From NCBI GenBank assembly GCA_963575745.1, contig CAUYUJ010019920.1, positions 1 through 64,000 of the forward strand: 64,000 bases of DNA. The letters run 5' to 3'. Within the stretch, counting starts at the first letter, position 1. Every line of letters begins with the position of its first letter. Made by a program: the position numbers and the translations under genes. This DNA comes from Prorocentrum cordatum. Taxonomy: Eukaryota > Sar > Dinophyceae > Prorocentrales > Prorocentraceae. Positions 43,713-53,955 of this stretch are shown here, piece by piece. The notes beneath the pieces were generated by a model. The model did not search any database. It had not been told where the DNA came from and was given only the letters and a program-made list of their open reading frames with translations.

Positions 43713-44139
43713 TTTGAGATGCCTCTTGGAACGTCTGATGGGCGTCTCATGGCCCGAAGGCCAGTTCACTTCACAGGCGCTCCGAGAGACCTCCGAAAGA
43801 ATGAAAAAACATATAGATCAGTGATCTATCTGGTTTTTCGAGCTCTTGAGGCGCCTCTGGGCTCCTCCGAGGTCCAAGCGCACTCGCCAGAGGACCCAAC
43901 AGGGCCTCAAAATGGCCCAAGAGGGCCCGGAAACAGCAACGATCCCTCGCCCGAAGGGGCTGGGCCTCCGCGGACTTGCTTTTCAACAGGGCTTAAGCTT
44001 GGACATGCGAACATGCCTCGTGCACGCTCGCGCGAACATCCAAACAAATAGTAAACATCCCAAATACATACAGTGAGTTATTGAGCGGTTCGCTGAATAT
44101 TTGTAGCGTTTTTGAGTTTATTTTGGGGCGCAAACAATG
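43713..44139. other. Spacer sequence, no gene seen; short composite-like piece
   Basis: 43860-43960 holds CCCAACAGGGCC and AATGGCCCAAGAGGGCCCGG, like the composite family. The rest is AT-richer and non-coding. Confidence 0.45.
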
Positions 44140-44149
44140 TTTTTTTCCT

Positions 44150-44325
44150 TAGGCCGCCGGGAACTCCCGGGAACTGCCGGGAGCTGCCGGGAGCTCTGTT
44201 TTAAAAATGAGATCGTGCTTTCTTTGCCGGGAACTGCCGGGAACAGCCGGGAACTGCCGGGAACTCGCGCCAAGAGAAAAAATCGCCCGCCGGGAACTGC
44301 CGGGAACTGCCGGGAGCTACCGGGA
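44150..44325. repeat. 10-bp repeat CCGGGAACTG
   Basis: Three clusters of CCGGGAACTGCCGGGAGCTG units separated by 30-40-bp non-repetitive stretches. Confidence 0.88.
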
Positions 44326-44437
44326 AGTCTGAAAAAAAAGAGCGTTAGAAATAAAGTCTGTTCAAACAAATAGCATTTTTCCATACTTTCCCATAGTAAA
44401 CAACATTAACAAACATAGCATTTTCTGAAAGTGGAAG

Positions 44438-44611
44438 GTGGGGCTTCCTGGGGCCCTCTGGCCCAGAGGGGCGATGACGACGACGGGGCCAAATGACAAG
44501 ATCCGAGATGTTATTTCTGCCCCCCTTTGAAATAACATGTGCGACCTCCTCCCGGCTCGGCTGCGTCTTGGACCGTCTTCGGTCCGTCTTCGGGCCGCCT
44601 GGCAATCCTCC
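44438..44611. repeat. 174-bp direct repeat, copy 2
   Basis: Copy of 43112-43285, again holding the ATGTTATTTC...GAAATAACAT hairpin. Confidence 0.85.
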
Positions 44612-44739
44612 TCCCCCTCGTTGGGGAGCCCAGCGGGTAGCGTAAATGTTATAACTGTTTCTGTTGAAACCTTTTTCATCCTGTTGAGCCTCGGAGCGGC
44701 CATCGCCGGGCCGTCATGAGTTGGGGCCGACGGCCGACT

Positions 44740-45185
44740 GGACTCCTAGGTCCCCGCTATGCAAGGGGCGATTAGGTTACAAGTTAAGTCCCCGCCATGT
44801 GGGGGGGGGACGATCAAGTCCCGCTATGAGGGGGGATCGGTTAGGACCCCGCTATGGTGGGGGGTCGATGAGAGCTCCGCTATCACGGGGGGGTCGCTTG
44901 GCCGCCTATGTCCCCGCTATGACAGGGGCGGTCGGTTATGTCCCCGCTGTGATGGGGGGGGTTCTGTCCCCGCTGTGATGGGGGGGGTGCCGATGAGGTC
45001 TCTACTATGATGGGATGATGGGGGGTCGACTAATCCTCCGTTATGAAGAAGGGTCGACGAGGCTCCCACCTTGAGGGGGTGTCGACTAGGTCTTCGCTAT
45101 GAAGTATGAGTGGTGTGCGCTTACGTCCTCGGTATGAGTCGAGTAGGTCACCGCTATGATATGAGAAACGGTCGAGAAGGTCCAC
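44740..45185. repeat. ~30-bp repeat GTCCCCGCTATGATGGGGGG
   Basis: About fourteen degenerate units, each a small C/G hairpin (CCCCGCTATGANGGGG) plus GTCGAT(T/G)AGG, decaying to the right. Confidence 0.85.
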
Positions 45186-45271
45186 AGCCACAATGATTAC
45201 AGACTAGCGCAACGCGATAGAGTGTAGAGCTTCAGTGACGAATCCCCCAACATTCTTCAAACGCAGCAGAA

Positions 45272-45626
45272 ACATGTTATTTCAAAGGGGGGCAGAAATA
45301 ACATCTCGGATCTTGTCATTTGGCCCCGTCGTCGTCATCGCCCCTCTGGGCCAGAGGGCCCCAGGAAGCCCCAACGACGCGTCGTCGTCGCGACGACGGG
45401 TGCGACGACGACGACGACGAGGACGACGGACGACGACGACGACGACGACGACACGAGGACAGAATTTAACACGCCACTCTCGCGTTAAATTCTGTCCTCG
45501 GGGTCCTTGTGCCGACGACGCGGACGACGACGACAACACGAGGACAGAATTTAACACGCCACTCTCGTGTTAAATTCTATCCTGGGGGTCCTCGTGCCGA
45601 CGCCGCCGACGACGACGACGACGCCG
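45272..45626. repeat. Right arm of the ~350-bp inverted repeat, with two reverse-orientation hairpin units
   Basis: Reverse complement of 42865-43212. The 43-bp hairpins are at 45456-45498 (one arm mismatch) and 45541-45583. Confidence 0.85.
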
Positions 45627-45933
45627 CAGTCTCGACAGCCCAAGACGCACATCGGTTTTCAAGCCCAATGATTAGACTGCGCTGTAGCGTCACGTTGTCC
45701 TGCCCCCGTCAGAAAATGTTTTGGCTGCGGACAGCGGTGTGCCGATGGGGCGAGATTTCTAGGGTCATAACATGTTGTCAGTGGACAGCGGCTGTATGCC
45801 GTGGCCATCCATCCGACCCATTGTCACTATTCTACGTAAGCATTTTGCTTCGATATGCCAGGCCAGGTTCGCTCACTGACTTATTGAGCACATCTGCTTC
45901 CGCTTATCTTGGAACCGACTCTACGCCAGCAGC

Positions 45934-46900
45934 ATGTCTAGCCAAGATAACATCGACGACTTCATGAACAACTTTGGGGGCGACGACGGGCCATCTAGCA
46001 AGAAGAAGCGCATCCCGCCTCCAGAGCCCACTTGCAGCAAGATCCAGTGCGTGGGCCGCAGTTGCCCTCTCACTACTCACTCCAGCAGCGTCTTCTTCCC
46101 CAATGAGTATATGGAGTGGGGGTATTACAAGCCGACTCTGAACCAATGGGCGGCGTCCGGGTTCGAAGAGCCAGGGCCCATTCCCATCGGCGATTGGTGC
46201 AAGATTTGCTACACGACCGTCGAGAGAAACTTCAAGGCACCAGGGTACGGCAAGGCGGGATGCAAGCGCAAGTTTGAGGAGGTCGAGGAACCGTTCGTCC
46301 GTCGTTGGGATGTGGCACGCAACGAAACACAGAGAGACATGCAAGACATGTACGAGAAAGGATTGGCATCGCTACCGAAAAAAGCTTCCAACTGATACAT
46401 CCAGGTGGAAAAGGTACACGAGACAGTTTCATCCAAACGAGGTTGGTGGGTCACCGTGGCTGCGTACGTGGAGGAGTTCGGCCAGGCGAGCGCCGACCAG
46501 GAGAAGCAAGTCATGAGATTTCACGAGGGGAAAAAAACAGAAATGCATTTGGGTCCCCGAGAAGCCCAAGGGCTGGGTCTACACTGAGGACAACGAGATT
46601 CGGCGCCTCAAGGATGTCGATCTCCTCGACCAGGGGGCTGGCCAGGCCACCCATGCCGAGATGTCCGCATCGTTTGCCGAGTTCGAGAGGTCACTGCTAC
46701 CGAACCAGATCACCCATGCCATGAATCAATCAGCGTTGGCGTCATCATCAGCTGCACTCTTGAGAACACCTCCTTCGAAGTCGAAGCTCTCCGGGGAGAG
46801 CCCGATGATCAGTCCTTCTTCGGCCGATGCCGATCGGGCCGCGCTGGCGGCTGGGCTGAAGGGCAGTGGCAATGACATGTGGGGGGCAATTGTTGGGTGA
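45934..46900 (+). pseudogene. Unknown Cys-containing protein, broken twice
   Basis: ATG 45934 opens MSSQDNIDDFMNNFGGDDGP. A cysteine-rich segment follows (CSKIQCVGRSCPLTTHSSSV, EYMEWGYYKPTLNQW, GDWCKICYTTVERNFK), which could bind zinc. TGA at 46393-46395 interrupts it, but the same frame continues (VEKVHETVSSKRGWWVTVAA). At the seven-A run 46531-46537 dropping one A would carry it on as EGKKQKCIWVPEKPKGWVYT, open through MSASFAEFERSLLPNQ to TGA at 46900. The stop might instead lie in an intron, but I see no compelling sites. The type resembles repeated proteins of unknown function in dinoflagellates. It probably belongs with the downstream 47056 gene, since both share strand and style. Confidence 0.45.
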
Positions 46901-47055
46901 TCACTGCGGGGGGGGGGCTATCATTTGTTTTGGCGAGTTGTCGCTCGCTGTATGCAATGCTATGCGCCGCGATGCAATGCTGCGTGCTATCTAATGCTCG
47001 GCCTTGCAACGCTTTGATGCGCTAGGCTTTGCTGCGCCGTTCGCGTGCCGCGCCG

Positions 47056-49835
47056 ATGGGGTTTCGTTTGGCCGCGCCTCGCATCCCCTGGGCCCCCCAT
47101 CCGCTGCCTCAGGACAGCCTAGAGCCCGACTACTTGGAACTGTTAGAGCGAGAGGAGGAAGACGCAGCTGCCAGGTTCGAGGACTTCGTCGGCGTCGAGA
47201 AGAACACGGCCCCAGCGAAGAAGGCGGCTGCGAAGCCAAAGCCAGGGGCTTCAGCTGCGTCGGGCTCTGCCTCGGCAGCTGCGGCATCGGCCTCTACTCC
47301 GCGCGCCAGCCCGCAGGGCGAGGTCATGGGCAGTCAGCCGGAGAATCGGTCGCACTCGGCCGCAGTATGGCCGATCCCTGAAGGTTCCGACGGCTTCGCC
47401 AAGTGCGCGCTGCTGCAGAGTTCCACCAAGCATGATAAGGACTTAAACGCCACTGAGGTCGAGCGTAGAAAGCGTTTCCACGCTCATTTCTCGGACTTGC
47501 TGAAAATGTTCCACGCCTTGATGCTTCGCGATATCGGCAAGGACCAGACCCTCAAATCCAGCTGCACGAAGTTGAAGCAAAGTTTAGACCAAGTGTCCAA
47601 GAAGGAGAATTGGATAACTCTCCCGGAGGCGGAGGCAGCGTGGTGCTTGATCAACGCGGTGGGATCAGTGAAAGAGTTCCGTAAGGAGTTGGAGGCCAAA
47701 TCAGCCAACGCAGACAGTCTGTTTTCCAAACTGGCGCCTATGTGGGAGAGCTGCCATGCTTTCCACGAGCGCCGGGATGCCCTTCCTGGATACAACGATG
47801 GTTTTTCGTCATGGATGCCTTCGACAGAGACGATGGCGTACTTCCCCATGCCTGATTGGATCTCAAAGTATCTCGGTATCCTCGCGACCCAATTCGCCAT
47901 CTCAAGCAACGTCACCAAGTTGATCAGCCTGCTGTTCCCAGGGAACAACCGCCCCCGCAATGAAACCCTTGGCACCGTTGCGGACATGGACGAGGTGGTC
48001 GCAACGATCAGTCGTTCTCGCAAAACTGATTCGATGTCTTCTTCAGCCGAGCAGCAGAGATTGGTGATCATGACTATCGGGAGGCTTTCAAACGTTCGGG
48101 ACTCCGACCCGGCCGCTGGCGACATCAACACTTTGGGCGCGAGTTTCCAGGCCATGACTCGCAACTTGAGCAGCGCTGCCGTCGCCAACCGTTATTGCTT
48201 TGGGAATACCGACACTGCCGAGGGGATGGACGCCATGCTTGCCATTTTGTTCCCATGTCAGGTGGAGGCGGAGCGTTTGCAGAGCGCGGTCCTCCCGGTT
48301 GTCAACCTTGGCGTCTTCACCAAGGCGGTGACAAGTTTTCCCAGGGGCAAGTTCTTGATTGCCAAGGCCGTTGCGATTGCCGAGGCAGCGAAGGAGCAGA
48401 CCCTGGGAAAAGAGGCGGGCGGCGAGAGGGTAACAATATATCGATCGGATGTCGTCGCGGCCCTCGCTTTTGAAGTCTGGGTCGCGGTGGCAACCAGTCG
48501 ATATGTTGTAAGCTTGTCGCTCAGGCGGTGTCGTCATTGAAATCTTTCTTCGCGAGTTCGGAGGGTGGCGAGGCTGCCTCGGCTGGAAACTCTCTGCCGA
48601 CCGCCATCGCCATCGCTGATTTGGGGGACAAGGGTTTCATCGAGTCATCGACCGGGGACTTCCTCGCGCAGATCCGCAAAGTGCAGGAGTGGCTGTTCAA
48701 CTTGCCTGCCGATGAGACCGAGTGCCTGGAGAAGGGCAAGATGTGGTTGCAGCGCCAGGATGCGACTCTGCAGCCTTTCATCCAGGCTGTGTGCAAGGCA
48801 ATGTCTGATTATATGGCATCGGGCGTTGCGGCTGAGCAGATCAATCAGCAGGAGTTCACCGCCGTCTTCGACTACATGCAGTCTTCGTTTGGGGCGCCCA
48901 GCGACGCTACATCAGCAACCCACAAGCTATTGCCCGCCCTCAAGGGGGCAGTCGCTTCAGCCCAGTTTGCTTACAGCTTGGTGGAGGGCGAGCTTGCCAT
49001 GGAGGACAGTTCAACCTTCGCCGAGAATGTCAAGAAGTTGGGAGAAGCCTTCAAGAAAGACGCGGCCCATGACATCACCAAGTTCTTCCCGGAAGAGTTC
49101 TCGAACGGAGCCGTCGCGCGATGCAAGGATTCCGCGGCGAAGTTGGTCGAGGCCGTGCTTGACGATTGCGGCAAGATGAGAGCCTTTCAAGGCAGTGGTG
49201 GGTCAACCTTGCAGGTCATCGACTTCTCCGCCAAGGATTTCGAGGATGTGATTACGACGCTTTCACATATGATCGACCACGTCAAGGCTGTATCCATCCT
49301 CGTCGACGCGGCTCAGGCCCTGAGCACGCTGAACTCTCGCAAGGAGGCCATCGAGAAAGCTCACGAAGCCTTCCTTTTCAAAGCAGCCGACAAAATCATC
49401 AGCGACGCGATGGCCGAGGCCGACAGGCTCATGGAGCCGATCGACCAGGCAGTGGCTCTTCCTGATTGGGCGGCTTTCTCAGAGAAGATGAGCGCGCGGT
49501 CCGCAGTGGATAACGCTGGCATCGTTTCCATGTACAACCACTTGCTGAAGCACATTAAGATGCCAGGGTCCAAGGCGATGCTCGAGGTGGCAGGGGTGAA
49601 GGTTGCGGCCGTGCTCGTTGCCATCTGCGTGGTGAGCGCCCACGTCAACATGTCCGATGCCAAGATGTCCGCCGACGACTCGAACCCTTCAGCCGTCGTG
49701 GACGACTTCATTAAGAAAGTCAAGATCAAGAAACTACCGTTGCACAGCCTCCCCAAGATAGTCAAGGACAGGTGCGTGGAGTTGAAGCCGTCGTCGGTGG
49801 AGCTGTTCCGCGCCCCGGAGGTCGACGCCGCCTGA
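47056..49835 (+). CDS. Large unknown helical protein (one frameshift)
   Basis: ATG 47056 starts MGFRLAAPRIPWAPHPLPQD; an acidic stretch and an Ala/Lys-rich linker follow. The rest is predicted to be mostly helical (RKRFHAHFSDLLKMFHALML, PEAEAAWCLINAVGSVKEF, AKAVAIAEAAKEQTLGKEAG). Near 48508 the first frame diverges to a stop at 48540. The frame of 48528 reads straight on through KLVAQAVSSLKSFFASSEGG, so a one-base shift joins them into about 925 residues. A hydrophobic segment sits near the end (VAGVKVAAVLVAICVVSAHV), then a lysine-rich tail, and TGA at 49833-49835. The two halves share low-complexity helical character. No domain is recognised; gag-like structural protein of an element or a host protein are both possible. 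Confidence 0.5.
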
Positions 49836-50029
49836 GCGGGGTCTAGCATCCTGCCAGAGTCAGAGTTGCAGCTTAAGCTATGCTGCTAGCGCTTTTTGGC
49901 CACGTGGGGACCTGTGCAAGCACGGGTCAGAGTGGATCGATGCTGCTGCGCAGCTGAGTTCGGCACGATGCCCGCCCCCGAGGGCTTTGCGAAAAGGAGG
50001 TCGGCATCGCTCACGAGATGGCTCAAGGA
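49836..50029. other. 3' flank of the 47056 gene, nothing seen
   Basis: Short mixed sequence leading into the GGGCTCAT minisatellite. Confidence 0.4.
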
Positions 50030-50320
50030 GGGCCCATGGGGCTCGTGGGGCCCAGAGGGATGTCGATTAGATGAGGGGCCGATGAGGTCTCCTAGGACTC
50101 ATGAGGTTCACGGGGCTCATGAGGCTCTTAGGGCTCACAGGGTCACAGGGATCATAAAACTCATCGGAATCGGGGTCATAGGGCTCGTAGCTTTCGTAAG
50201 TGGTATCGTGCTCATAGGGCTCATCGGGATCATGGGGCTCATAAGGCTCGTAGGGCTTACCAGGTTCACAAGGCTCAAGGCTCATGGCTCATGGGGCTCA
50301 TAGGGCGTATGGGGCATGAC
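50030..50320. repeat. GGGCTCATA 9-bp minisatellite, block 2
   Basis: Degenerate ATGGGGCTCATAGGGCTC units of the same family as 36340-36575. Confidence 0.85.
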
Positions 50321-50345
50321 TCCTGCTTGGCTTCGGTTGGCGGGT

Positions 50346-50965
50346 TACGGCTGCGACAATCCCCTGCGGACCGAAATTGCTACAATCCCCTGCGGGCCAA
50401 AATTGTTACAATCCCCTGCGGGCCGAAATTGATACGATGGAATCCCGAGTGATGTTGTCTTGTTTTTTTCCCCTGGCCTCCTGGCGGCCGGGGGCCTCTT
50501 AGCATAGCGTGGTGTTGCATGGGCTGTAGCAGAAGATCAATTGGGATAGCAGATGTCGGCCATCGGATATGCTCCCCTGCGGATCAAAATTGCTACAATT
50601 CCCTGCGGGCCAAAATTGCTACAATCCCCTGCGGACCGAAATTGCTACGATTGAGTCCCGGGCGATGTTAGGCTGCCTTTTTTTACCCTGGCCTCCTGGC
50701 GGCCGGGGGCCTCTTAGCAAGGCATTGCATGGGCTACAGCAAAAGACCAATCCCGCTGAGTGGGATAGCAGATGTTTGCCATCGGATATGTTCCCCTGCG
50801 GATCAAATTTGCTACAATTCCTTGCGGGGCAAAATTGCTACAATCCCCTGCGGACCGAAATTGTTACGATGGAGTCCCGGGTGATGGTATGCTGCTTATC
50901 CCCCTGGCCTCCTGGCGGCGGGGGGCCTCCTAGCGTAGCATGGCACTGCATGGGCTGTAAAAATC
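50346..50965. repeat. 215-bp tandem repeat, 2.7 copies, with nested 25-bp repeats
   Basis: CCTGGCCTCCTGGCGGC starts at 50472, 50687 and 50903 (spacing 215-216 bp). Each unit contains two to three ACAATCCCCTGCGGACCGAA subunits, then ATGGAGTCCCGGGTGATG, CTTAGCA-type and GGCATTGCATGGGCT segments. Truncated relatives lie at 34029 and 41950. Confidence 0.9.
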
Positions 50966-51084
50966 CGCCGACCCCCTGGGTCATCGGCGTGTGAGATGCT
51001 TCCCCCTTCCCCAAACCCCTCCCCGGGGAACCCGGTCCGGTCGATTTGGAGGGGGGGGGGGGGGCGACTACGAGCGACTCACGA

Positions 51085-51790
51085 CGCTCTTCCGGGCCCA
51101 AAAAGGCCCAAATACGGGCCAAACAGGCCCCAAGAGGCCTCCCAGACGGTCCAAGAGGCCCCCAGACGCCCCAAGAGACCGCCTAGACGCCCTAAGAAGC
51201 GCCCAAGAGGCCCCAAGAGGCTTCCAAGACGCCCCACGAGGGCTCCAAGACGCCCGAAGAGACCTCCAAGACGCCCCAAGAGACCTCCCAGAGGCCCCCG
51301 AGGAGCGCCCCAAGAGGCCAAAATCGTTGATTTTCATTGGTTTTTTCTAATGTTTTCGTCATTTTCGCCTTTTCGGCCTTCCGACGCTCCAAGACAGCCC
51401 AAGAAGCTCCCAAGACTGCTCCAAGACGGCACGAGAGGCCTCCTCGACGCCCCCAAGACGGCCCAAGAGAGCCCCCAGACGGCCCAAGAGCCGCCCAAGG
51501 CGGCCCAAGAGAGCCCCCAGACGGCCCAAGAGCCGCCCAAGGCGGCCCAAGAACCTCCCGGAGACGGGCCCAAGAGGGGCTCCAGAGAGAGACCACGCAC
51601 CGGAAAACCCAGCCTTACGTCCCAAGAGGCCCCCAGGAGGCCCGCTAAGGCCCCAAAGAGGCCCCAAGAACCCCCCAAGAGGCCCCCAAGACGTTCCAAG
51701 AGGCGCCCAAGAAGCCACAAAGAGGTCCCAAAACGGCCCCCAAGAACCTTCGAAACTGCTCCAAGAGGCCCGCAATAAGCCCCCCCGCAA
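51085..51790. repeat. Composite GGCCCAAGAGG element, copy C
   Basis: The AT-rich island is at 51316-51390 (GGCCAAAATCGTTGATTTTC to CGGCCTTCCGACGCTCC) and the second island at 51572-51625 (CCAGAGAGAGACCACGCACC). CCCAAGAGGCC units fill the rest. The island order and roughly 210-256-bp spacing match copies A and B. Confidence 0.85.
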
Positions 51791-51859
51791 GATCCCAACG
51801 GACATCCCTGAACACACCGGTTTTTCGAGTCGCGCCCAGCCCCATAACCCGGAGCCCCA

Positions 51860-52010
51860 TCTCAGTGTCCCCGTCCTCCTCCTCTTCCTCCTCCTCCTCC
51901 TCCTCCTCCTACACTTCCTCCTCGTTCCCCTCCTCCTCTTCCTGCCCCGCTTCAGCTCATCCTCACCGATGCTTCTCCCCCCCATTTTCCGCCTCACCCC
52001 CCATCCTCCT
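51860..52010. repeat. (TCC)n pyrimidine tract
   Basis: TCCTCC runs with interruptions, downstream (3') of the minus-strand gene at 52056. Confidence 0.9.
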
Positions 52011-52055
52011 CTTCCCGTCCTCCCTTTCTGCCCAGTACGCGCAACCGATTGGGCA

Positions 52056-52646
52056 TCATTTGCACGTCTTGCACTTTAGGGTGCCCTTCTTTGCGTCGCG
52101 CGGGACATTGTGAGGGTCGGGGAACGCCGACTTTGGTAGTCCTCTCTTGCACGCGCCGCTGCACTGATAAGCCTGGCAACTGCGCGCTGTGAACCCGAGT
52201 TCCTCGCAGCTTCTGCACACCAGTTTAGCTCCTTTCGCCGCTCGATGATGTTCCACTTGCTTCTGCTTCAAATGTTTCGTGTCCGAAAACGCGCCTTTGC
52301 ACGCCGCGCACGTCAGCGGTTTCGCGTCCGCCTCTGCTTTCCGCTTGCGATTATCTGCGTCCGCCTTCTCGTTCCGCCCACCCTTCTCGTTGCGGGCGCA
52401 CGCCCTGCAAAGCCTTTCCCCCGCATCTTTCGAGTCGTACTGGTTCGCCGCCACTTCCGCCTCCGTCTTCAAGAAATTCTTGCACTTCGCGCACCGAATC
52501 TGGACTTTCTCCTGAATCTGAGAGGCCTCCGAACCACAACTCAGGCACGGTGGCGGGACGGGCCGACTACTGGGAGGAGGAGCAAAGACGACGACGATAG
52601 GAATGCGGGGGATAAAGTCGGGCCATGACGCCCCCAAGACGTCCAA
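52056..52646 (-). CDS. Cys-rich protein with three CxxC...CxxC units (Stc1-like)
   Basis: 196 codons on the minus strand, from ATG 52646 to TGA. After a short hydrophobic/proline-rich start come CLSC and then three related units: CAKCKNFL...CRAC, CAACKGAF...CRSC, and CSGACKRGLPKSAF...CKTCK at the very C-terminus. The spacing of the last unit (cysteine pair, K.LP.SAF, about 20 residues, cysteine pair) resembles the Stc1 domain, a LIM-like zinc fold that links RNAi and chromatin factors in fission yeast. Similar cassettes are common in dinoflagellate proteins. Unit 2 has a basic helical insert (KHLKQKQVEHHRAAKGAK). Coding frame is clean and non-repetitive, so this is one of the better gene calls. 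The N-terminal start is uncertain, and an upstream exon is possible. Confidence 0.65.
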   Translation of the reverse strand: MDVLGASWPDFIPRIPIVVVFAPPPSSRPVPPPCLSCGSEASQIQEKVQIRCAKCKNFLKTEAEVAANQYDSKDAGERLCRACARNEKGGRNEKADADNRKRKAEADAKPLTCAACKGAFSDTKHLKQKQVEHHRAAKGAKLVCRSCEELGFTARSCQAYQCSGACKRGLPKSAFPDPHNVPRDAKKGTLKCKTCK

Positions 52647-52649
52647 GAT

Positions 52650-53955
52650 TGCCTACAAAAAAAAACAAGGGTTCGGCGGCGTGGCGTAAGCCTAAAGAAT
52701 CAAGGCGAGATTTCACTCCACAGCGGAAGCGCGTGTCAGTGACTTGCGCGTCGCTGATGACAGAGTGAGGGCGGAGCGATCGGCAGGGAAGCCAACCATG
52801 CCACAAAAGCAGGGCCAGAGCGGCACTGCATGCCGCCAGGGCGACCAAACCACGGCGGCAAGCCTCCGCGGCAGCTACATCAAACGGAAGATGGGCATGA
52901 CATCCCCATCAATCAGAAGAGTCGGATCCCTTCCCCGAGCAGTCCACCGCCCCAGCCCCATCCGTTAGAGAAGCGGCAGCAGTGGCGGCGTCGCCCTGCC
53001 TCGGCACGGCAGGCACAGGCTCTAGGAATTCACCAGAAGTGGGGTGCTTCCCGCGCTCGGCATTCAACAGCTTCTAAACCTACGCCGCACGGTCTGCACG
53101 TGCCTTAGCAACACCTTTACATAACTTCTTCAGGCCACGACAATGCCGCCCAGTGGGCAGTATCAGGAAACACGTACAAGACAGGCAAATAATGGTTCGG
53201 CCGTGCCGAGCTGGCCCGTGATTCAACTCACGAAAGACTTCAAGCCCATCTGTGCCCTGGCCATTGTCTCCCTATGGAGGCAGAGGAACGAGAGGACCCA
53301 GGTCCACAGGAGGAGCAGAGGGGGTCCCGAGGGCCCAGGAGCTCTTCGACCAGGGCAAGGGCAGCAGAGGCAGCTTGGGACGATTCGGACCTCGAACCAA
53401 GGTTCTCAGCAAAGAACAATTTTACCAGTGGCTCTCTTTGGCGGTGCTCGCGACCACTTGTTCGCGCCCGCTGGCCAAACAAATGCCGCCAAACGAAGAA
53501 AGTCCAGGGACGGCTCGATAGGAACCCCTGACCTTCCCGCTCCCCCTGTATCTTCATCGTCGCCCCCCCCCCCAGCCTTCTCCTGGTCCTACTGAGAGCC
53601 GCCTCGCTCAAAGATGACTGTCTCATGCATCCAGTGCACGGCCGCCAGCGAAGCCTCGCAACCATCGCAAACAGAATCTGAACTTCCGCTTGCTAAAATC
53701 CGCCGACCCTGTCGGTGTGTGTGAGGGGCTTCTCCGTTCGACTCGTCGTCTCCGTCCTCTCCGTTCTCCCCCTCCCAGGGCTCTCCTCCTCAAGCGCGCT
53801 ATCCAAAACGAAATTAAACGACGTCGTAGTGGAGTCGAAGGGAAGCCCCTTCCCTTTGATCCCCCGCAGGGGGGAAGGGAGGGGGAGGGGGGAGGGGGGG
53901 GGACCCGGGGCAGATACGACGCCCGCCGGGGCGCACTTTCCTCAAGCGGGCACGC
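52650..53955. other. Mostly non-coding; weak ORFs only
   Basis: Plus-strand frames at 53143-53595 and 53274-53531 (the latter EDPGPQEEQRGSRGPRSSST-like) show no domain. AAAATCCGCCGACCC near 53694 also occurs near 50957. G-rich sequence (GGGAGGGGGAGGGGGG) is at 53872-53912. Confidence 0.4.

Noticed and set aside
42532-43824. Overlapping VVVV/SSSS/RRRR ORFs
   Set aside because: GTC repeats read in three frames; no protein evidence.
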